From Ephemerocybe angulata (taxonomy: Eukaryota; Basidiomycota; Agaricomycetes; Agaricales; Psathyrellaceae), in contig JAACJK010000068.1 in assembly GCA_013368325.1 (NCBI GenBank), positions 124,001-188,000 on the forward strand: 64,000 nt of DNA. Direction: 5' to 3'. A model generated the notes under the pieces. The model saw nothing but the letters and a program-made list of their open reading frames with translations. It was not told the origin of the DNA and searched no databases. The position numbers and the translations under genes are program-made. Below, one piece after another: positions 23,233 to 34,254 of the stretch (its first letter is position 1; each line of letters opens with the position of its first letter).

Positions 23233-23325
23233 CATATGTAATCTGGATTATGATTATTTTTGACCGGATCAGGCTCTCTTCCACCTACCACCACGTTCCA
23301 GGACACTCGCCATTACCCAGTTCAC

Positions 23326-25125
23326 ATGCAGTCGCCATTTGAATCTATCCTGCACACCAACCACATACCAACAGAGGAACAATGCAAGGCCATTGAAGAC
23401 TTACTCGAGTTGCCGGAAAAACAGCTCGTTGAGGTGGATTCAAAGATAGCAGAGGTCGACCTCCAGCTTCGTGAGCTGCAGAACAAGCGAGACTCACTCG
23501 AGTGGGTCGCCTCTCCCCTCCGTCGAGCAGTCAAAGCACATCGCGCCATAATATCGCTTGCTCGACGCCTACCGGACGACATATACCAGGAGATATTTCT
23601 TCATTGCCTACCCATGGGACCCTATCCTACTCCGAACCCACTGGACGCACCTATTGTTTTGACGCACGTCTGCAGACGGTGGCGACATATCGCTCATTCG
23701 ACCCCTCGACTTTGGTCAAGGCTTCATATGGACCCACTAGCAATATACTATGGAAACAGCGAGGCTCGAAGCTTCCCTACAAGAGAATGGATCGAGAGAG
23801 CTGCTGCTGTTCCTTTCTCCCTCTCATTCTACTCCACGTCCACGGACTTCCCCAGAGTCTCGGCCATACTTGAACTCTGCCAGGGCCTCACTCTCTCCGA
23901 GTCGATTGCTCCTCACTGGAACAACTTCGCAATCTCCTTTCCTTCCTCAGAGGCGATTATCCTGGAGATTTTGGCTCTACCATACCTACAAGAAGCTACG
24001 CGGAATCCCTTTTGGAACGCTCGAAGTCTCGTCATTGCGATGGAATGTAGACACGTGGGAGAGGATCCTTCCGAGATTCTTGCAAAGCTCGATTTAAAAC
24101 GAAATGCACAGCTTCGCGAGCTGACGTTCGTTTACAACAACTACAATCGTAGCCTCCTGCATGCTTTCATGCCATTCCTCCCCTGCCTACAGCTCGAAAT
24201 GCTCGACTTGCAAGACCCCGGACCCAACACCACTTCCAGGACCTTCTCAAGGGCTTCGCTTCCCCCGCCGATGGCATACGAGTTCCTCAAGTGTTGTCGC
24301 AATCTCGTTGTCTTCAAGATGGATGCATGTCAATTTGAGCCTGCCCTTGACGAAATACCGCCCAAGCGATACGGAATGGATCGCTTGAAGGAGCTTTCAA
24401 TCTCTTTATTCGACTTGGCCGAGGAGACCGACATAGCATGGGCTTCGAATTTCGACTTTCCAGCTCTCACATGCCTTCACCTCAGAAGCCGCTCAATGAA
24501 TGCTACTGGCAGTCGATCCGGGACTCTCACTTATGTGCTAAGGCAGGTCGGACACAGCCTGACCTCCTTGGTGTTAGATCCAGGATACCTCAAACAAGGA
24601 CGCCTGATCACGGCTCTGGAATTTCTCCCGTCTCTCGTTCAATTACATATTAAATCGGCATACTTTGCTAACGACTTCGAGGAGAATATGGAGGGAGACT
24701 ATAACAAAGAAGGCAAGTGGACCGACGAGGTTCTCAAGCGGCTCACCCCCCAAGATGACCAGGACCATCCCCACGCGTGCCCCCGTTTACAGTACCTCAA
24801 GTGGCAGTATAACACCTGCTTCACTGAGGATGCGCTCCTCAAGCTCCTGTACCAGAGATCCTCGCACCCTTCCTCCCCTGTACCGCTGAAGCAAGTCCAC
24901 ATCGACTTCGGAAGGCTTCCCACGAATTCCGGATGGGAAGGTGGATGTCGGGACTTGGTGGAGGCTGGATTAGATCTCCGGGTCACATACCTTGTCCCTA
25001 AGGTCGATCCCATCTACATCGAGGAGAAGAACCTGTTTTATAGCACAGAGGAGTTGAAGGATAAGGCTCGGGTGGAATTGCCGATCATTGAGAAGTCCGG
25101 TTATCTAGATTTTGGTTGGGAGTAG
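23326..25125 (+). CDS. F-box protein, subfamily 2 (member b)
   Basis: One exon. The first ATG of the open frame is at 23326 (MQSPFESILHTNHIP), giving 599 residues. A predicted coiled coil at about residues 18-60 (KQLVEVDSKIAEVDLQLREL) precedes the F-box-like domain at about 81-135: RLPDDIYQEIFLHCLP, IVLTHVCRRWRHIAH, STPRLWSRLHMD. Leucine-rich segments and the C-terminal block (ACPRLQYLKWQYNTCF; KQVHIDFGRLP; EAGLDLRVTY; EKSGYLDFGWE) closely match the 18393 gene, including its last ten residues. The N-terminal coiled coil is absent from that paralog. A substrate-receptor role in SCF ligases is inferred. Confidence 0.85.
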   Translation: MQSPFESILHTNHIPTEEQCKAIEDLLELPEKQLVEVDSKIAEVDLQLRELQNKRDSLEWVASPLRRAVKAHRAIISLARRLPDDIYQEIFLHCLPMGPYPTPNPLDAPIVLTHVCRRWRHIAHSTPRLWSRLHMDPLAIYYGNSEARSFPTREWIERAAAVPFSLSFYSTSTDFPRVSAILELCQGLTLSESIAPHWNNFAISFPSSEAIILEILALPYLQEATRNPFWNARSLVIAMECRHVGEDPSEILAKLDLKRNAQLRELTFVYNNYNRSLLHAFMPFLPCLQLEMLDLQDPGPNTTSRTFSRASLPPPMAYEFLKCCRNLVVFKMDACQFEPALDEIPPKRYGMDRLKELSISLFDLAEETDIAWASNFDFPALTCLHLRSRSMNATGSRSGTLTYVLRQVGHSLTSLVLDPGYLKQGRLITALEFLPSLVQLHIKSAYFANDFEENMEGDYNKEGKWTDEVLKRLTPQDDQDHPHACPRLQYLKWQYNTCFTEDALLKLLYQRSSHPSSPVPLKQVHIDFGRLPTNSGWEGGCRDLVEAGLDLRVTYLVPKVDPIYIEEKNLFYSTEELKDKARVELPIIEKSGYLDFGWE

Positions 25126-25758
25126 GGAGAGCAATTTCATCTTATTTAGCGCCCATCCACCTTCACTGGTCAGAAAATCGGTTAGAATATGTACGCACCC
25201 CGGGAATTAACGGTCGAACAACTTACATGGCCCATACAGCTCCTTGACTATTCTTTGCACAAGCGCCCGGCACCGGCCCCCGGACTAGCCATACTACGGA
25301 CCGTAACTCCCCCGTTGCCGGTGAAGTGGCCAGGGAGTTCGCTGTGGTCTTCCTTTCCGACTTCTACCGCTTCAACGGGCCCTGGAATCGGTTCACAGGC
25401 CTCCAACAAATCCAGAAATTCTTCTCAAAACGCACAGTGCACATATCCCAGGACCAGGACTCAGTCGTTCGACAAAAGATGCGGCAGAACCAATGACCTC
25501 AGCTCACCGTGCCTCGTGATATTAAAGTCTCTCAGAATTCCTCGGGACGACGCCCGTTTCCCCACCACCCTCACTCGTACCGCACAAGGCGCGCATGAAG
25601 AACGTGTGATACGGGGTTCTGTGCCAGGGACCGGTAGATGGCCGGCGAAACGTCGGTTTCTCCTCGTCCTCCGCCCCATTGCATAAATGGGAGGCCCGAC
25701 GCGCCCACGAATCGCCCAGACGACATAATACCCCCAAAGCAAGTCGTCGACACAGAAA
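25126..25758. other. Intergenic region, no gene seen
   Basis: Upstream region of the SGNH hydrolase. It has TTATTTAGCGCCCA near 25142 and an AAGCGCCCGG near 25262. The open frame at 25189-25686 has no family resemblance and is GC/Pro-biased, so I do not call it. Confidence 0.4.
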
Positions 25759-27178
25759 ATGGCGCCCTCAGCTCGGTTGTTGCATCTCCTGGTGCCAGGC
25801 ATCATCGCGTTCCTCCTCTGCAGAGGAGCAACGGCCTCCTTGTCGGAACGCGCACCAGCAGTCATCACGCCCCCCAATAAGGCTGCCAACCACTGGGTCG
25901 ACACTTGGGCATCCATGCCCCAGCTCACAGAGCCAGGAAACCTTCCCCCATCGCCATTCAACGCCCCGAACCTTGTGTTCGCGAACACGACTGTCCGCCA
26001 AACCGTCAGGCTCACGTTGGGAGGCGACCCCCTTCGTATCAGAATATCAAACGCTTTCGGTGGAAGCGACTTGCCCATAACCGCAGTGTCAATTGCTTTG
26101 CCTGCTGGTGGCGCTTCTGGTGTTAGCGCCATCGAGGCTGGGACGACGCAGAGGTTGTCATTCTCCGGAGAAGAGAGCGTTGTCGTGCCTATGGGTTCTT
26201 TGGTCGTGTCTGATCCAGTGCGGCTCAAGGGAGGTGCTATCAAGGCACCTACAGTAGTGACTGTGACGATCTACAGCAAGGAGTGCCAGGCGTCGAATAG
26301 CGTCACGTCTCATCCTGGAAGCCGGACAACGAGTTGGTTTGCAAGGGGAGACCACATAGAGGCTGCGGATCTGCCTGGCGCTGTGGAGGGTCAGGCCGAG
26401 GGTGAAGCGAAGACCGGTGTGGCGCATTGGTACTGGTTGAGCGCCATTGAGGTGTGGGCGGCCAAAAGGGCCACTGCAGTGGTCATGGTTGGAGATAGTA
26501 TCACAGATGGAAGGGCAAGCACAGATAATGGCAATAACCGGTACGTCAATCCTTTTCCTTTTCTTTTCACGAAGACATCCATATTCACTCCAAGATCCAA
26601 GCTGGCCTGACCTCCTCTTGAACCGCATCATTGCTTCTCGTCGTCCCTCGCTCACATCGCTTGCAGTTATCAACCAAGCAGCTGGCGGAAATCGTATCCT
26701 AAACGACGGTCTTGGTCCCAACGGCCTCGCACGCATTGACCGTGACGTGCTTGCCCACTCCTCCGTCTCTCATGCTGTTGTCTTCATTGGTGTCAACGAC
26801 ATAGGAACTGCCGCCACTGACGCAGCTACTCAAGATGCGCTCGCCAAGCGCCTCATCTGGTCATACAAGCAAATCGTTGAGCGCCTCCATGCACACGACA
26901 TCTTTGCTATTGGCGCAACTATCACTCCCTTCAATGGGCCTGGACAAGGGTACTCGGATGTGAACCGGGAAGCGACAAGGCAGAAAGTGAACAATTGGAT
27001 AAGGACGGGAGGGGCGTTCGATGCTGTTGTCGACTTTGACAAGGTTTTGGCGGACCCAAAGAAGCCTGAGCAGCTCGCCGAAACGTATAACAGCGGAGAC
27101 TACCTGCATCCGAACGTTGCTGGGTTCCAGGCGGTTGTGGACAAGTTCCCATTGGATTTGTTTGAGCGTCGATTTTAG
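25759..27178 (+). CDS. Secreted SGNH/GDSL hydrolase
   Basis: Two exons, 25759-26540 and 26602-27178, with a 61-nt GTACGT...CCAAG intron that follows GNNR, give 452 residues. A signal peptide (LLHLLVPGIIAFLLCRGATA) is followed by an N-terminal beta-rich domain of about 200 residues (WVDTWASMPQL; TVRQTVRLTLGG; LRIRISNAFG). The SGNH core follows: VVMVGDSITDG (block I Ser), INQAAGGNRIL (block II), VVFIGVNDIG (block III Asn) and DYLHPNVAG (block V Asp and His). This two-part layout matches secreted GDSL-like acylhydrolases/esterases of fungi and actinomycetes. The substrate is unknown; acetylated polysaccharides or lipids are both possible. It is distinct from the CE16-like enzyme at 3860. Confidence 0.9.
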
Positions 27179-27202
27179 GCGTGCCCATTCCTGTAACTTA
27201 TG

Positions 27203-27208
27203 AATAAA
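27203..27208 (+). promoter_or_regulatory. Polyadenylation signal candidate AATAAA
   Basis: AATAAA lies 25 nt after the stop of the SGNH hydrolase, followed by a T-rich stretch. This is a plausible 3' end signal; fungal genes often lack a strict consensus. Confidence 0.4.
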
Positions 27209-28965
27209 ACTATTTGTCCTAACATAACTTTGGGACCGACATCTTGATTTAGCTTGAGATTCGAGAAGCGATGGAAGGTTGAAATCGCCGTTCAAGACAA
27301 GTTCAACATCCGCGTGATGACCGCTGAGTGGCCATTGTTCGCCCAGTTCGGCTTGTTCCACCATTCCCCGCTCTCCGTTTTATCCAGGGTTCTCATAGCT
27401 GAAATCGATAACATCACACGCTTCAAAACACGTAGGATTTGGTTTAAAATATCTCAAGGATAATTCTTGGCAGTATAGGCGTGATTTTTTACATAAACCA
27501 AATTGGCCGAGCAATTGGGGAAATGGTGGGTCGCCGTTAACCCACTCGAAATGCAGCACGAGACTGTGCAAGATGGCTTAACTACTGCGCGAAAAGGATT
27601 TCATTGAACCTAGGCTCATGCTCATATGATTCACTTTACCGCAAAGCTCATTGCTGTACGCTGCTACAAAGTCGTCTACCTAGCGTCAAACTAAACCCAT
27701 CCTCTGATCTAGCGTCAGGAGGGCTTGCTGGGACGTCCCTCTATAAAAAGAATCCAGTGCATGAGCTAGGGTAAGAAAAGACGGTAATATATAAGATCAA
27801 GTGCAGGAAATCCACGTCGTCGATACAGATCTACACTTAGCTCAACCCTAAGTTAAAAGCCAAGGTGACCACCAACAGGATGATTCATACGTGCAATCAT
27901 TTAATCTGCCGCTTTAAGACTTGAAATAATATCTGCAGCGATCCTGAGCAAATCCTGAGCCCGAATACGTCGCACAATTCTGCGCATCGATTGTAGAACC
28001 GCCGTCGAATACTTACCCTCTCCTCACAACGCAGTCATCTATAGTCACACCAGGGGCTCCAGGTTCGCTCTACCCGACTCAGTCACCGATGGCTCCAACC
28101 CGGGCTCAACGATAGCGCTGTCAACCGACGTGTACTCGAGCGTTAGTGCGGCCATCTGATGGTTGTGGCGCACTCTCTGCTTCTCGAACTTTGTCTAAGT
28201 ATGAAACTAGCCAAGATCAGTAACGGCCCCAACTTCCAGAGTAATGCTGATTAAAGGGCTCCGCAATACTAGGAGAGTGCAGTCGGTAAGTATACATGGC
28301 GTTCCCGCCAACCCCTCCTCAGTGCTTACTGATTTGGCGGCTTGACCGCAAAGCCTCGACTTCTAAGCATCCAGCAAAGTGAACTTGTTCGATCGCTTCT
28401 CCCAGCATCGGGGTGAGTTTCGAGGAGTATAATACAGGAGCATGGTGCTTATAATTGTATGTATGGTGCGTTCAAAGCCAATTTTATGTCCAGCCGGTCT
28501 CGGTTGAGGAGACAGTGTGTCTACATACACTGCGGGGATTGATCTCTTTGTCCCCTTGATAAGAGTCCGACGCGACCGAGCTCACGTACGACAGGTTTCA
28601 AAATATAGCCAGCGCTAATGCGAATGCCATGCTTAGCACGTTCACACCGCAATGTTACATAGGTCCGATGACGCCGAGATCATAGAGCGATGGCACCGCG
28701 TCTCCGCCTCCGGAACATGTTTGTGTACCCCAGACGCTTTGTCATTTCTCACCTCCTGTGCTCCCTGCTCACACCCCTCGTCAGCCTCAGTCACGACGCT
28801 GTGCCCATTGAGCCTCCATTAAGGATATGTACCGCACAGTTGGGTGGTGTCTATGACTGGGTGTATGAGGAGGTCTGGATTACTTCAACAGCCGATCGAT
28901 ACCGTACAGCAGCGTAATCTCTATGGAACACAAGTAACCACAGCATCGTGACACCAAACAGCCAG
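27209..28965. other. Gene-poor region, nothing recognised
   Basis: About 1.75 kb without a convincing gene. The sequence is mixed and not notably repetitive. Isolated TATA-like strings (CTATAAAAAG near 27741) have no gene within reach. A short frame at 28690-28917 has a hydrophobic start but no splice partner. Confidence 0.4.
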
Positions 28966-29399
28966 TTACCGCCGCCTTGTGAACTTTGAGTCCCTACAAA
29001 TAAGTACGTTTAGCGAGGCTCGAGAATCTCATGACAATAGCTAGCTTACATGTGTATGTGTGTACCGGATGGGTATCTTATCTTGCACTTTCCGCAGTAC
29101 GACATCCCGTCGTCGAACGACCCGGACCGCCGCTGGAGGCGTTCGCTGAGCTCGTCGATGAGGTCTCTCGTTGAGAGACTGGCCATGACATCTCGCAGTT
29201 CCAGGGCCGAGTCGTCGTGGACACTGCGCGCATGGATCTCCCGCGCGTCAACCTGAAGGAAAGAAATGTCAGTAAGGATGAGGCTAGGGTGTGGTTATGC
29301 AGACTGGCGCCGAGGCGGGTATTATCTTACGTCGGCGTTTGCAAGAGACGCGAGCGTGCCAAGGGCGAAGGGGAGGAGGGCGAGGAGGGGGACGTGCAT
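28966..29399 (-). CDS. Small secreted protein, hypothetical
   Basis: This was found by reading the minus strand, not as a long frame. Exon 1, 29399-29331, encodes a classical signal peptide (MHVPLLALLPFALGTLASLA). Exon 2, 29252-29050, follows a 78-nt intron (GTAAGA...CCTTCAG) and encodes EIHARSVHDDSALELRD, SLSTRDLIDELSERLQRR and a CGKC pair. Exon 3, 28993-28966, after a 56-nt GTAAGC...TTGTAG intron, ends SKFTRRR. The total is about 99 residues. If the last intron is not used, the protein stops at 29046 with 91 residues. All junctions keep frame. The size and signal peptide fit a small secreted protein or effector-like class. No domain is recognised; dibasic QRR could be a processing site. Moderate confidence that it is a real gene. 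Confidence 0.5.
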
Positions 29400-30967
29400 G
29401 TTCTTTTTTGTTCTCCTGGGTGTGGGGTTGGTTATTAAGGTAGAAAAGCGGGGGAAGGATGGGTAGAATGTCGTACATACATACCCGGGAACTATATACT
29501 ATGAGTTAATATGGCTGAGAAATGATTTGGGCGCTGAGGAAGTGCCGGTATAGCAGGGAACTCTAGCGATTTTCCCCCCATACAACAGACGTGATCCGAC
29601 GCTGAAACGGGGTCCTATTATTAAGTACCGTGTCTCGGACTCGCTTTCGAATGAACAGATGGGAAACTTCAAATCGGATTCGAAAGTCACTGTTTTACTT
29701 TTCCGAGTCGACCGTCGATCCCGCGAAAACCATGGTTGCTAATCAGACGTACGTTAGGATCCGCTTTAAGGCGATTCAGCCGTGTTACCGCTCCAGCCGA
29801 GGTATGCTTAGTCTCGTCGCAAGACATACCTCCCCCGTGAGAGGGTTTACTTAGTTGAGCCTAGAGGTATGCTTTCAAACTCTACATGGCCTTAATGGCC
29901 GAACCAAATCCTATCCACGGATGCGAGGGCTAATGCTACTCCATTGTTTTTAAGTGATATAGCCCTCTATGGAACGTAGTAAAGTCGATTCTATTCTGGT
30001 GATTCATGCCTAGGATTGTCGACCGCGCCACCCGTGTCGATCAGACAGTAATAGTCATACGCTCGTTCTCCGACCTCTCCACTGGCATCTGAGTCCAACA
30101 GACATGTGTAAGTAGTAACAATGGAAGGAGTTCATCCGGATTCCGAAGTGTGATCAGAGACAGGAACCTTATTTAAGCGCCCGTGGCGTGCGTGAACCGT
30201 GTTCGAACTTCGGACCCTGGCGCCAAGTCGTCATTTATCTCGGGCTTGACGGTCGGTCTCCATGTGATCTCACATCACCTCAGTTGGGGATCCTCCCACA
30301 AACGCAGTACTTAGCTACATACACAGCTGAACCAATCAATTTATTCTTTCCTTCACCGTTCTGGGCTACCACCACGATGGCGCTATGTATCGGACAAGAC
30401 AGACAGACGTTAGACGAACTTGAAGATATAGACGCGAACAAGAACATGGAGTGACATAATGCCCCAGGCCGACACACCCCCATCACGAAAAAAAGCGAGA
30501 ACGGGAACACGAAGGAAAGAGGACAAGAAGAAATAAGAAAAGGAGTAGGATTCATCAACGAGGAGAGGGAACCACACCCAGAGCACTCTGCTGTCCATCA
30601 GCATGGGAAAAGGTGCCGGGAGTCGGGACTGAGAGACCGACCAATCTCGAGCATGAAGCGACACAGGGAAAGCCAGCCCTTCCTCACACCGTTCGTCATA
30701 GCATATGTATATAGAACTCGGCTCGGCCTCCGTGGACGACAGTGCAATAACTGCTTGACCAAGAAACGAGACCACCCAAGTAGAAAGAAGAACGAACGCG
30801 TAGCCCGACCCATCCCATCTCCCATCCCAACCCGTGCTCAATGCAACCGCAAAGAAAATTAAAGAATCCGCACGCGAAACACGCCGGCCGGTCCGTCCTC
30901 CAAGCTCCAGAGAAAACCATGAACGCAAGTAAGTAGCCGTTCGAACTCACAGTGTCGACTCACGCCC
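29400..30967. other. Gene-poor region, nothing recognised
   Basis: About 1.5 kb without a supported gene. It contains CTTATTTAAGCGCCCGTG near 30168, close to the phrase near 25141. The minus frame at 30410-30928 has no start context, family pattern or splice logic. Confidence 0.4.
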
Positions 30968-31013
30968 TTCCTCCTGAACGCCCCTCCTCCTGAACGCCCC
31001 TCCTCCTGAACTC
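30968..31013. repeat. Tandem repeat, 16-bp unit, about three copies
   Basis: The unit CTCCTCCTGAACGCCC occurs about three times in a row. The first copy differs at one base and the third is cut short. It is a small minisatellite on the left edge of the larger repeat region. Confidence 0.8.
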
Positions 31014-31099
31014 CACGAGGCGACGAGTATCAGCCTGGAACACAACACCACACCTCGCCTTCCACGGCACCCACGAACACGGACAATCCTATCCATGCC

Positions 31100-32450
31100 A
31101 TGCCTACGAACAACATCCCGAGAGGCGAACCTACTTCAATCGAGGAGCACGAAGGATATCATACAGACGCACAACGTCCCAGGACAGTGAGAGAACGGCC
31201 GGACGATCGAGGCGACACCATGATCGCACAGCCAGACACACGGACGAAAAAAGAACGAAGGGACGAACGAACGAACGAGCGAATGGATCGCCCATCGTTC
31301 TCGAATAGCGCGTCGAACCCCGCCTGGCGCCTCGAGGTGCATATGCGTGGATGTACAGAACATCAATCCAGACGGACGTCCCAGTTCGAAGGGATAGAGA
31401 GAATGATCAGACCCGGTCGGTCTGAAGTGTCCTTTTTTCCTTGTTCCCCGTATCGCCAGCCCCACACCGAAGGCGGGCGCAACACACGGTGCGATACAAT
31501 CCGCGCGTGCGGGAGTGCGGGCGTGCGGGCGGACGGACGGAAACACGCCAGTAGAGCCAAACCGAGTTGAAAACGAGAAACATCCCAAGACAGTGGAGAA
31601 TGGATGGATGGTTGAGCGTTGGACGGACGGACGAACGCATGGACAGCAAGACAGGCAGAGGTGCGATAGGAAAGAACGCGGAACGAGAAGGAGAATGGAT
31701 GGATGAACGAACGAACGAACGAACGAATGGATCTCCCATCGTTCTCGACCAATAGTGCGTCGACCCCTGCCTGGCGCATCGGGATGCGTATCGTACAGAA
31801 CACCAATCGGGTCCCAGTTCGAAGGGATAGATAGAGTGACCAGACCTGGTCGTTCCGAAGTGTCCTTCGTCCTTTGTTCGCGGGTCGCCAGCCCCCACCG
31901 TACGGACGCAACACACAGCACGATAGCAATATGCGTGCATGCGTATGCGTGCGGGCGGACGGACGGACAGCCGGACACACGCCAGCAGAGCCAGCCAAAC
32001 CGAGTCGAGAACGGGACTGCGACGAACGAACAGCCAGAGACAAGCGCGAAGGATATTAGAATCAAACGCGGAGGGTGCGCATGGATGTACAGAACACCAA
32101 GGAACCCTGGATGTCTGGCATGTTCGAAAGGATACATACATCAACCCCGGTCGGTCGATCTTGTCCTTCGTCCTGTATCGCCATGTCGCTCGCCGTCCAT
32201 CGCCGTGTCGCCATACATCGCCCTCCGCAGACGTGATTCACACGCGTGCATGCGCTCCGACACGCGCCTGGAGAGCCTAGTCCCGACACACACCCAGAGA
32301 ACGAGGCGGACGGACGAAGAAGAAAGCGCGAATGATATGAGGATTAAAACAGGGATGCGCACGTACGCATACGATAGGACCTTGGACGCTACAAAGTCCC
32401 GGGACTGTAACACAACAGCGACAGAACAGCGACGGCACGGATGAATGGGG
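31100..32450. repeat. Degenerate long tandem repeat with GGAC/GAAC microsatellites
   Basis: A unit of roughly 300-445 bp recurs about three times. Landmarks: CCATCGTTCTCGA near 31290 and 31737; TGTACAGAACA / CGTACAGAACA / TGTACAGAACA near 31353, 31791 and 32087; CCAGTTCGAAGGGATAGA near 31380 and 31815; GAAGTGTCCTT near 31424 and 31857; GGGCGGACGGACGGA near 31528 and 31953. Stretches of GAACGAAC and GGACGGAC sit between units, and GAACGAAC recurs near 32613. The open frames of 156-333 codons on both strands here are by-products of the repeat: they follow the repeat period, not codon structure. Confidence 0.75.
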
Positions 32451-32787
32451 GCCAAACGAAGGCAGGGTAGGTGTAGTTGTGGATATGAATGTGGACGTTC
32501 AACGCGCGAACGGACGGACGGACGCGCGAAAGGGCGATGTGGGAACTGGGAGCGTGAAAGGGAGCGTAAGAGCGTATGCGTATGTAGGACGGCGGCAGGG
32601 TGTAGGAATGAATGAACGAACGAACGAACGAAACCTCGTATGAGCAGAATCTACTCTTTTAGAATATGAATTATAAGTTAACAACCTGCACATCATCATC
32701 AGTACACATCCACCCCATCGACAAAACACACATGACGTACCTCTTCCCCCTCTCCCCATCCTCCGCCTAGATGAACGAGGACCGCCC

Positions 32788-33890
32788 CTAATCGCTCTCA
32801 TCCCCACTCCCCTCCTCCTCATCCCCCTCCTCATCGCTGCTCTCAACCTCCGCCTTACTCTTCACAGCTTTACCTCCCTTCTTCTTCTCCACCACCTTCT
32901 TCTCCACCGCCTTCTCTTTCTTACTCGCCACCTTTTTCTTGGGCTTAACCTCCTCCTCACTCTCCTCCTCGCTACCCTCCTCATCAGACCCAGCTTCCGA
33001 CGACGGCGCCTTCACTTTCTCCGCCTTCTTGGACGCGGGCTTCGAAGAAGATGCGGATTTGGATGCAGAGGTGGATTTAGAGGACGACTTGGAAGAGGAT
33101 TTGGTGGAGGGTTCTTTCGGAGCCTTCGGTTTGCGCGGCGGGCGGGGTTTGGGGTCGTTCCCTCTGTTTGGGTTCTCGGGGGCGTCGCGCCACATTGCTG
33201 CGATCTGTGGGGGTGGTAGTTGGTTAGTTAGGGTTTGGTATGGGCGGGGGTGGGGTGGGGGTGGGGGTGGAGATGGGCGGAGGGGCGGAGATGAACGGAG
33301 ATGAACGGTGGTGGAAGGATGGGGGTGGGGGTGGAAATGAAGAGCGGAGATGAGGTGATGGAATGAACGGGGTAAGCGATGGTAGCGAAAGCGTAATGGA
33401 CGGGGAGTCTATCGCGAAGGCGAGGAAGGTTAGGGTTTCGGGTATGAACCGAGGAAGAACAGGGCGGGTAGGTAGCACATAAGACGAGGGGTATCAGACG
33501 TAACGAGCAGTCCGAGCATAACGAACAGAGTGATGAAGAGGTAGAGCATAATGAACGGAGATGAAGTAGAAGGAAAGACGCACGGCGCTCATAGCCTCCT
33601 TCGCACGGCCGGGGTTATCCTCGTTCCATTTCTTCATGTGGGCTTTGCAGAAGATCTGGTAGGCCGTCGGCGCGCGCTTCGGCTTGTCTTCTCCATCTAC
33701 ACGCATACACCCGTCAGCACCGGTCGTTCATTCACTCGCTCGTTCGAACGGACGGACGACGGACGACGGACCTTTGGTTTTGGAGTTGGCCGCCTTCGTC
33801 GCCGTCTTAGTCTTCGTCACTACCCTTCCATCAGCACCGTCCAACGAAAGCCAAGTAAGCGTAACTCGTACCTGTAGCCGTCTTCGCCAT
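32788..33890 (-). CDS. HMG-box/YABBY-like chromatin protein with acidic tail
   Basis: Four exons on the minus strand, 33890-33872, 33819-33772, 33696-33584 and 33204-32788, give 198 residues. The first three are tiny, and the third intron is long (379 nt, GC-rich). A short N-terminal basic leader (KTKTATKAANSKTK) precedes an HMG-like region at about 23-80: KPKRAPTAYQIFCKAHMKKW, NPGRAKEAMSA, IAAMWRDAPENPNRG. The WRDAPENPNRG ending is seen in fungal proteins labelled HMG-box or YABBY-like; the usual third helix is not evident. The tail is Lys/Ser-rich, then alternates acidic (DEEGSEEESEEE) and basic (KPKKKVASKKEK) blocks and ends in acidic residues. DNA or chromatin binding in the nucleus is likely. 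It is divergent from the glycoprotein gene. Confidence 0.8.
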
Positions 33891-34254
33891 CGCCGTCGTT
33901 CAAGAAGCAGTTGCTGATGAAACTTTACTCACGCGCCCAACCGCGTCGCGCGTTGCAGCCAAGCAACTCCAAACCACGCCCACGTGCACTGGTCCGTGCG
34001 CCACTCGGCTTCTCGCCGCCGGCGGGCTGAGCCATTGTGGGAGGTTAATTTCAAACGCCGCTCGGGGGAGTCTTTACCCGCCTTCGAAGCCCAGTTCCTC
34101 CACTCTCTCCTTCTCTCTCTTCTCTTACCTCTAGTTCTCTAATCTCTGACTGTCGCCGACGCTCTACTTACCGTCCACCGACGCACACGCTCTCTACCAC
34201 TCTAGGCTTACACGCCACCAATACCATCCATCTACGTTTAGCTTTAGGACGACG
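33891..34254. promoter_or_regulatory. Divergent promoter with CT-rich tract
   Basis: 364 bp separate the chromatin protein (minus) and the GPI glycoprotein (plus). On the plus side, a pyrimidine-rich tract at about 34096-34150 (repeated CTCTCT/TTCTC) lies 105-160 bp before the ATG, a common feature of highly expressed fungal genes. No TATA box was seen. Confidence 0.5.

Noticed and set aside
25189..25686. Plus-strand frame of 165 codons
   Set aside because: No domain, biased composition, and overlaps a minus frame of 260 codons that is antisense to the SGNH hydrolase.
20840..27178. Iron-uptake or siderophore gene cluster around the ferric reductase
   Set aside because: Neighbours are an F-box protein and an SGNH hydrolase; no permease, oxidase or synthetase is present.
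28690..28917. Plus-strand frame of 75 codons with a hydrophobic stretch
   Set aside because: Hydrophobic part is internal and follows a basic start; no splice continuation and no similarity.
30410..30928. Minus-strand frame of 172 codons
   Set aside because: No recognisable motif, no upstream context and no splice partner; Trp/Gly/Arg-rich composition looks accidental.
31136..32144. Long overlapping minus-strand frames of 226-333 codons, with plus-strand frames of up to 229
   Set aside because: They lie in the degenerate tandem repeats, overlap in several frames at once, repeat with the repeat period and show no domain.
33205..33583. Telomere-like AACCCTAAC words in the intron of the chromatin gene
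   Set aside because: Only two isolated near-copies; far too few for an interstitial telomere tract.
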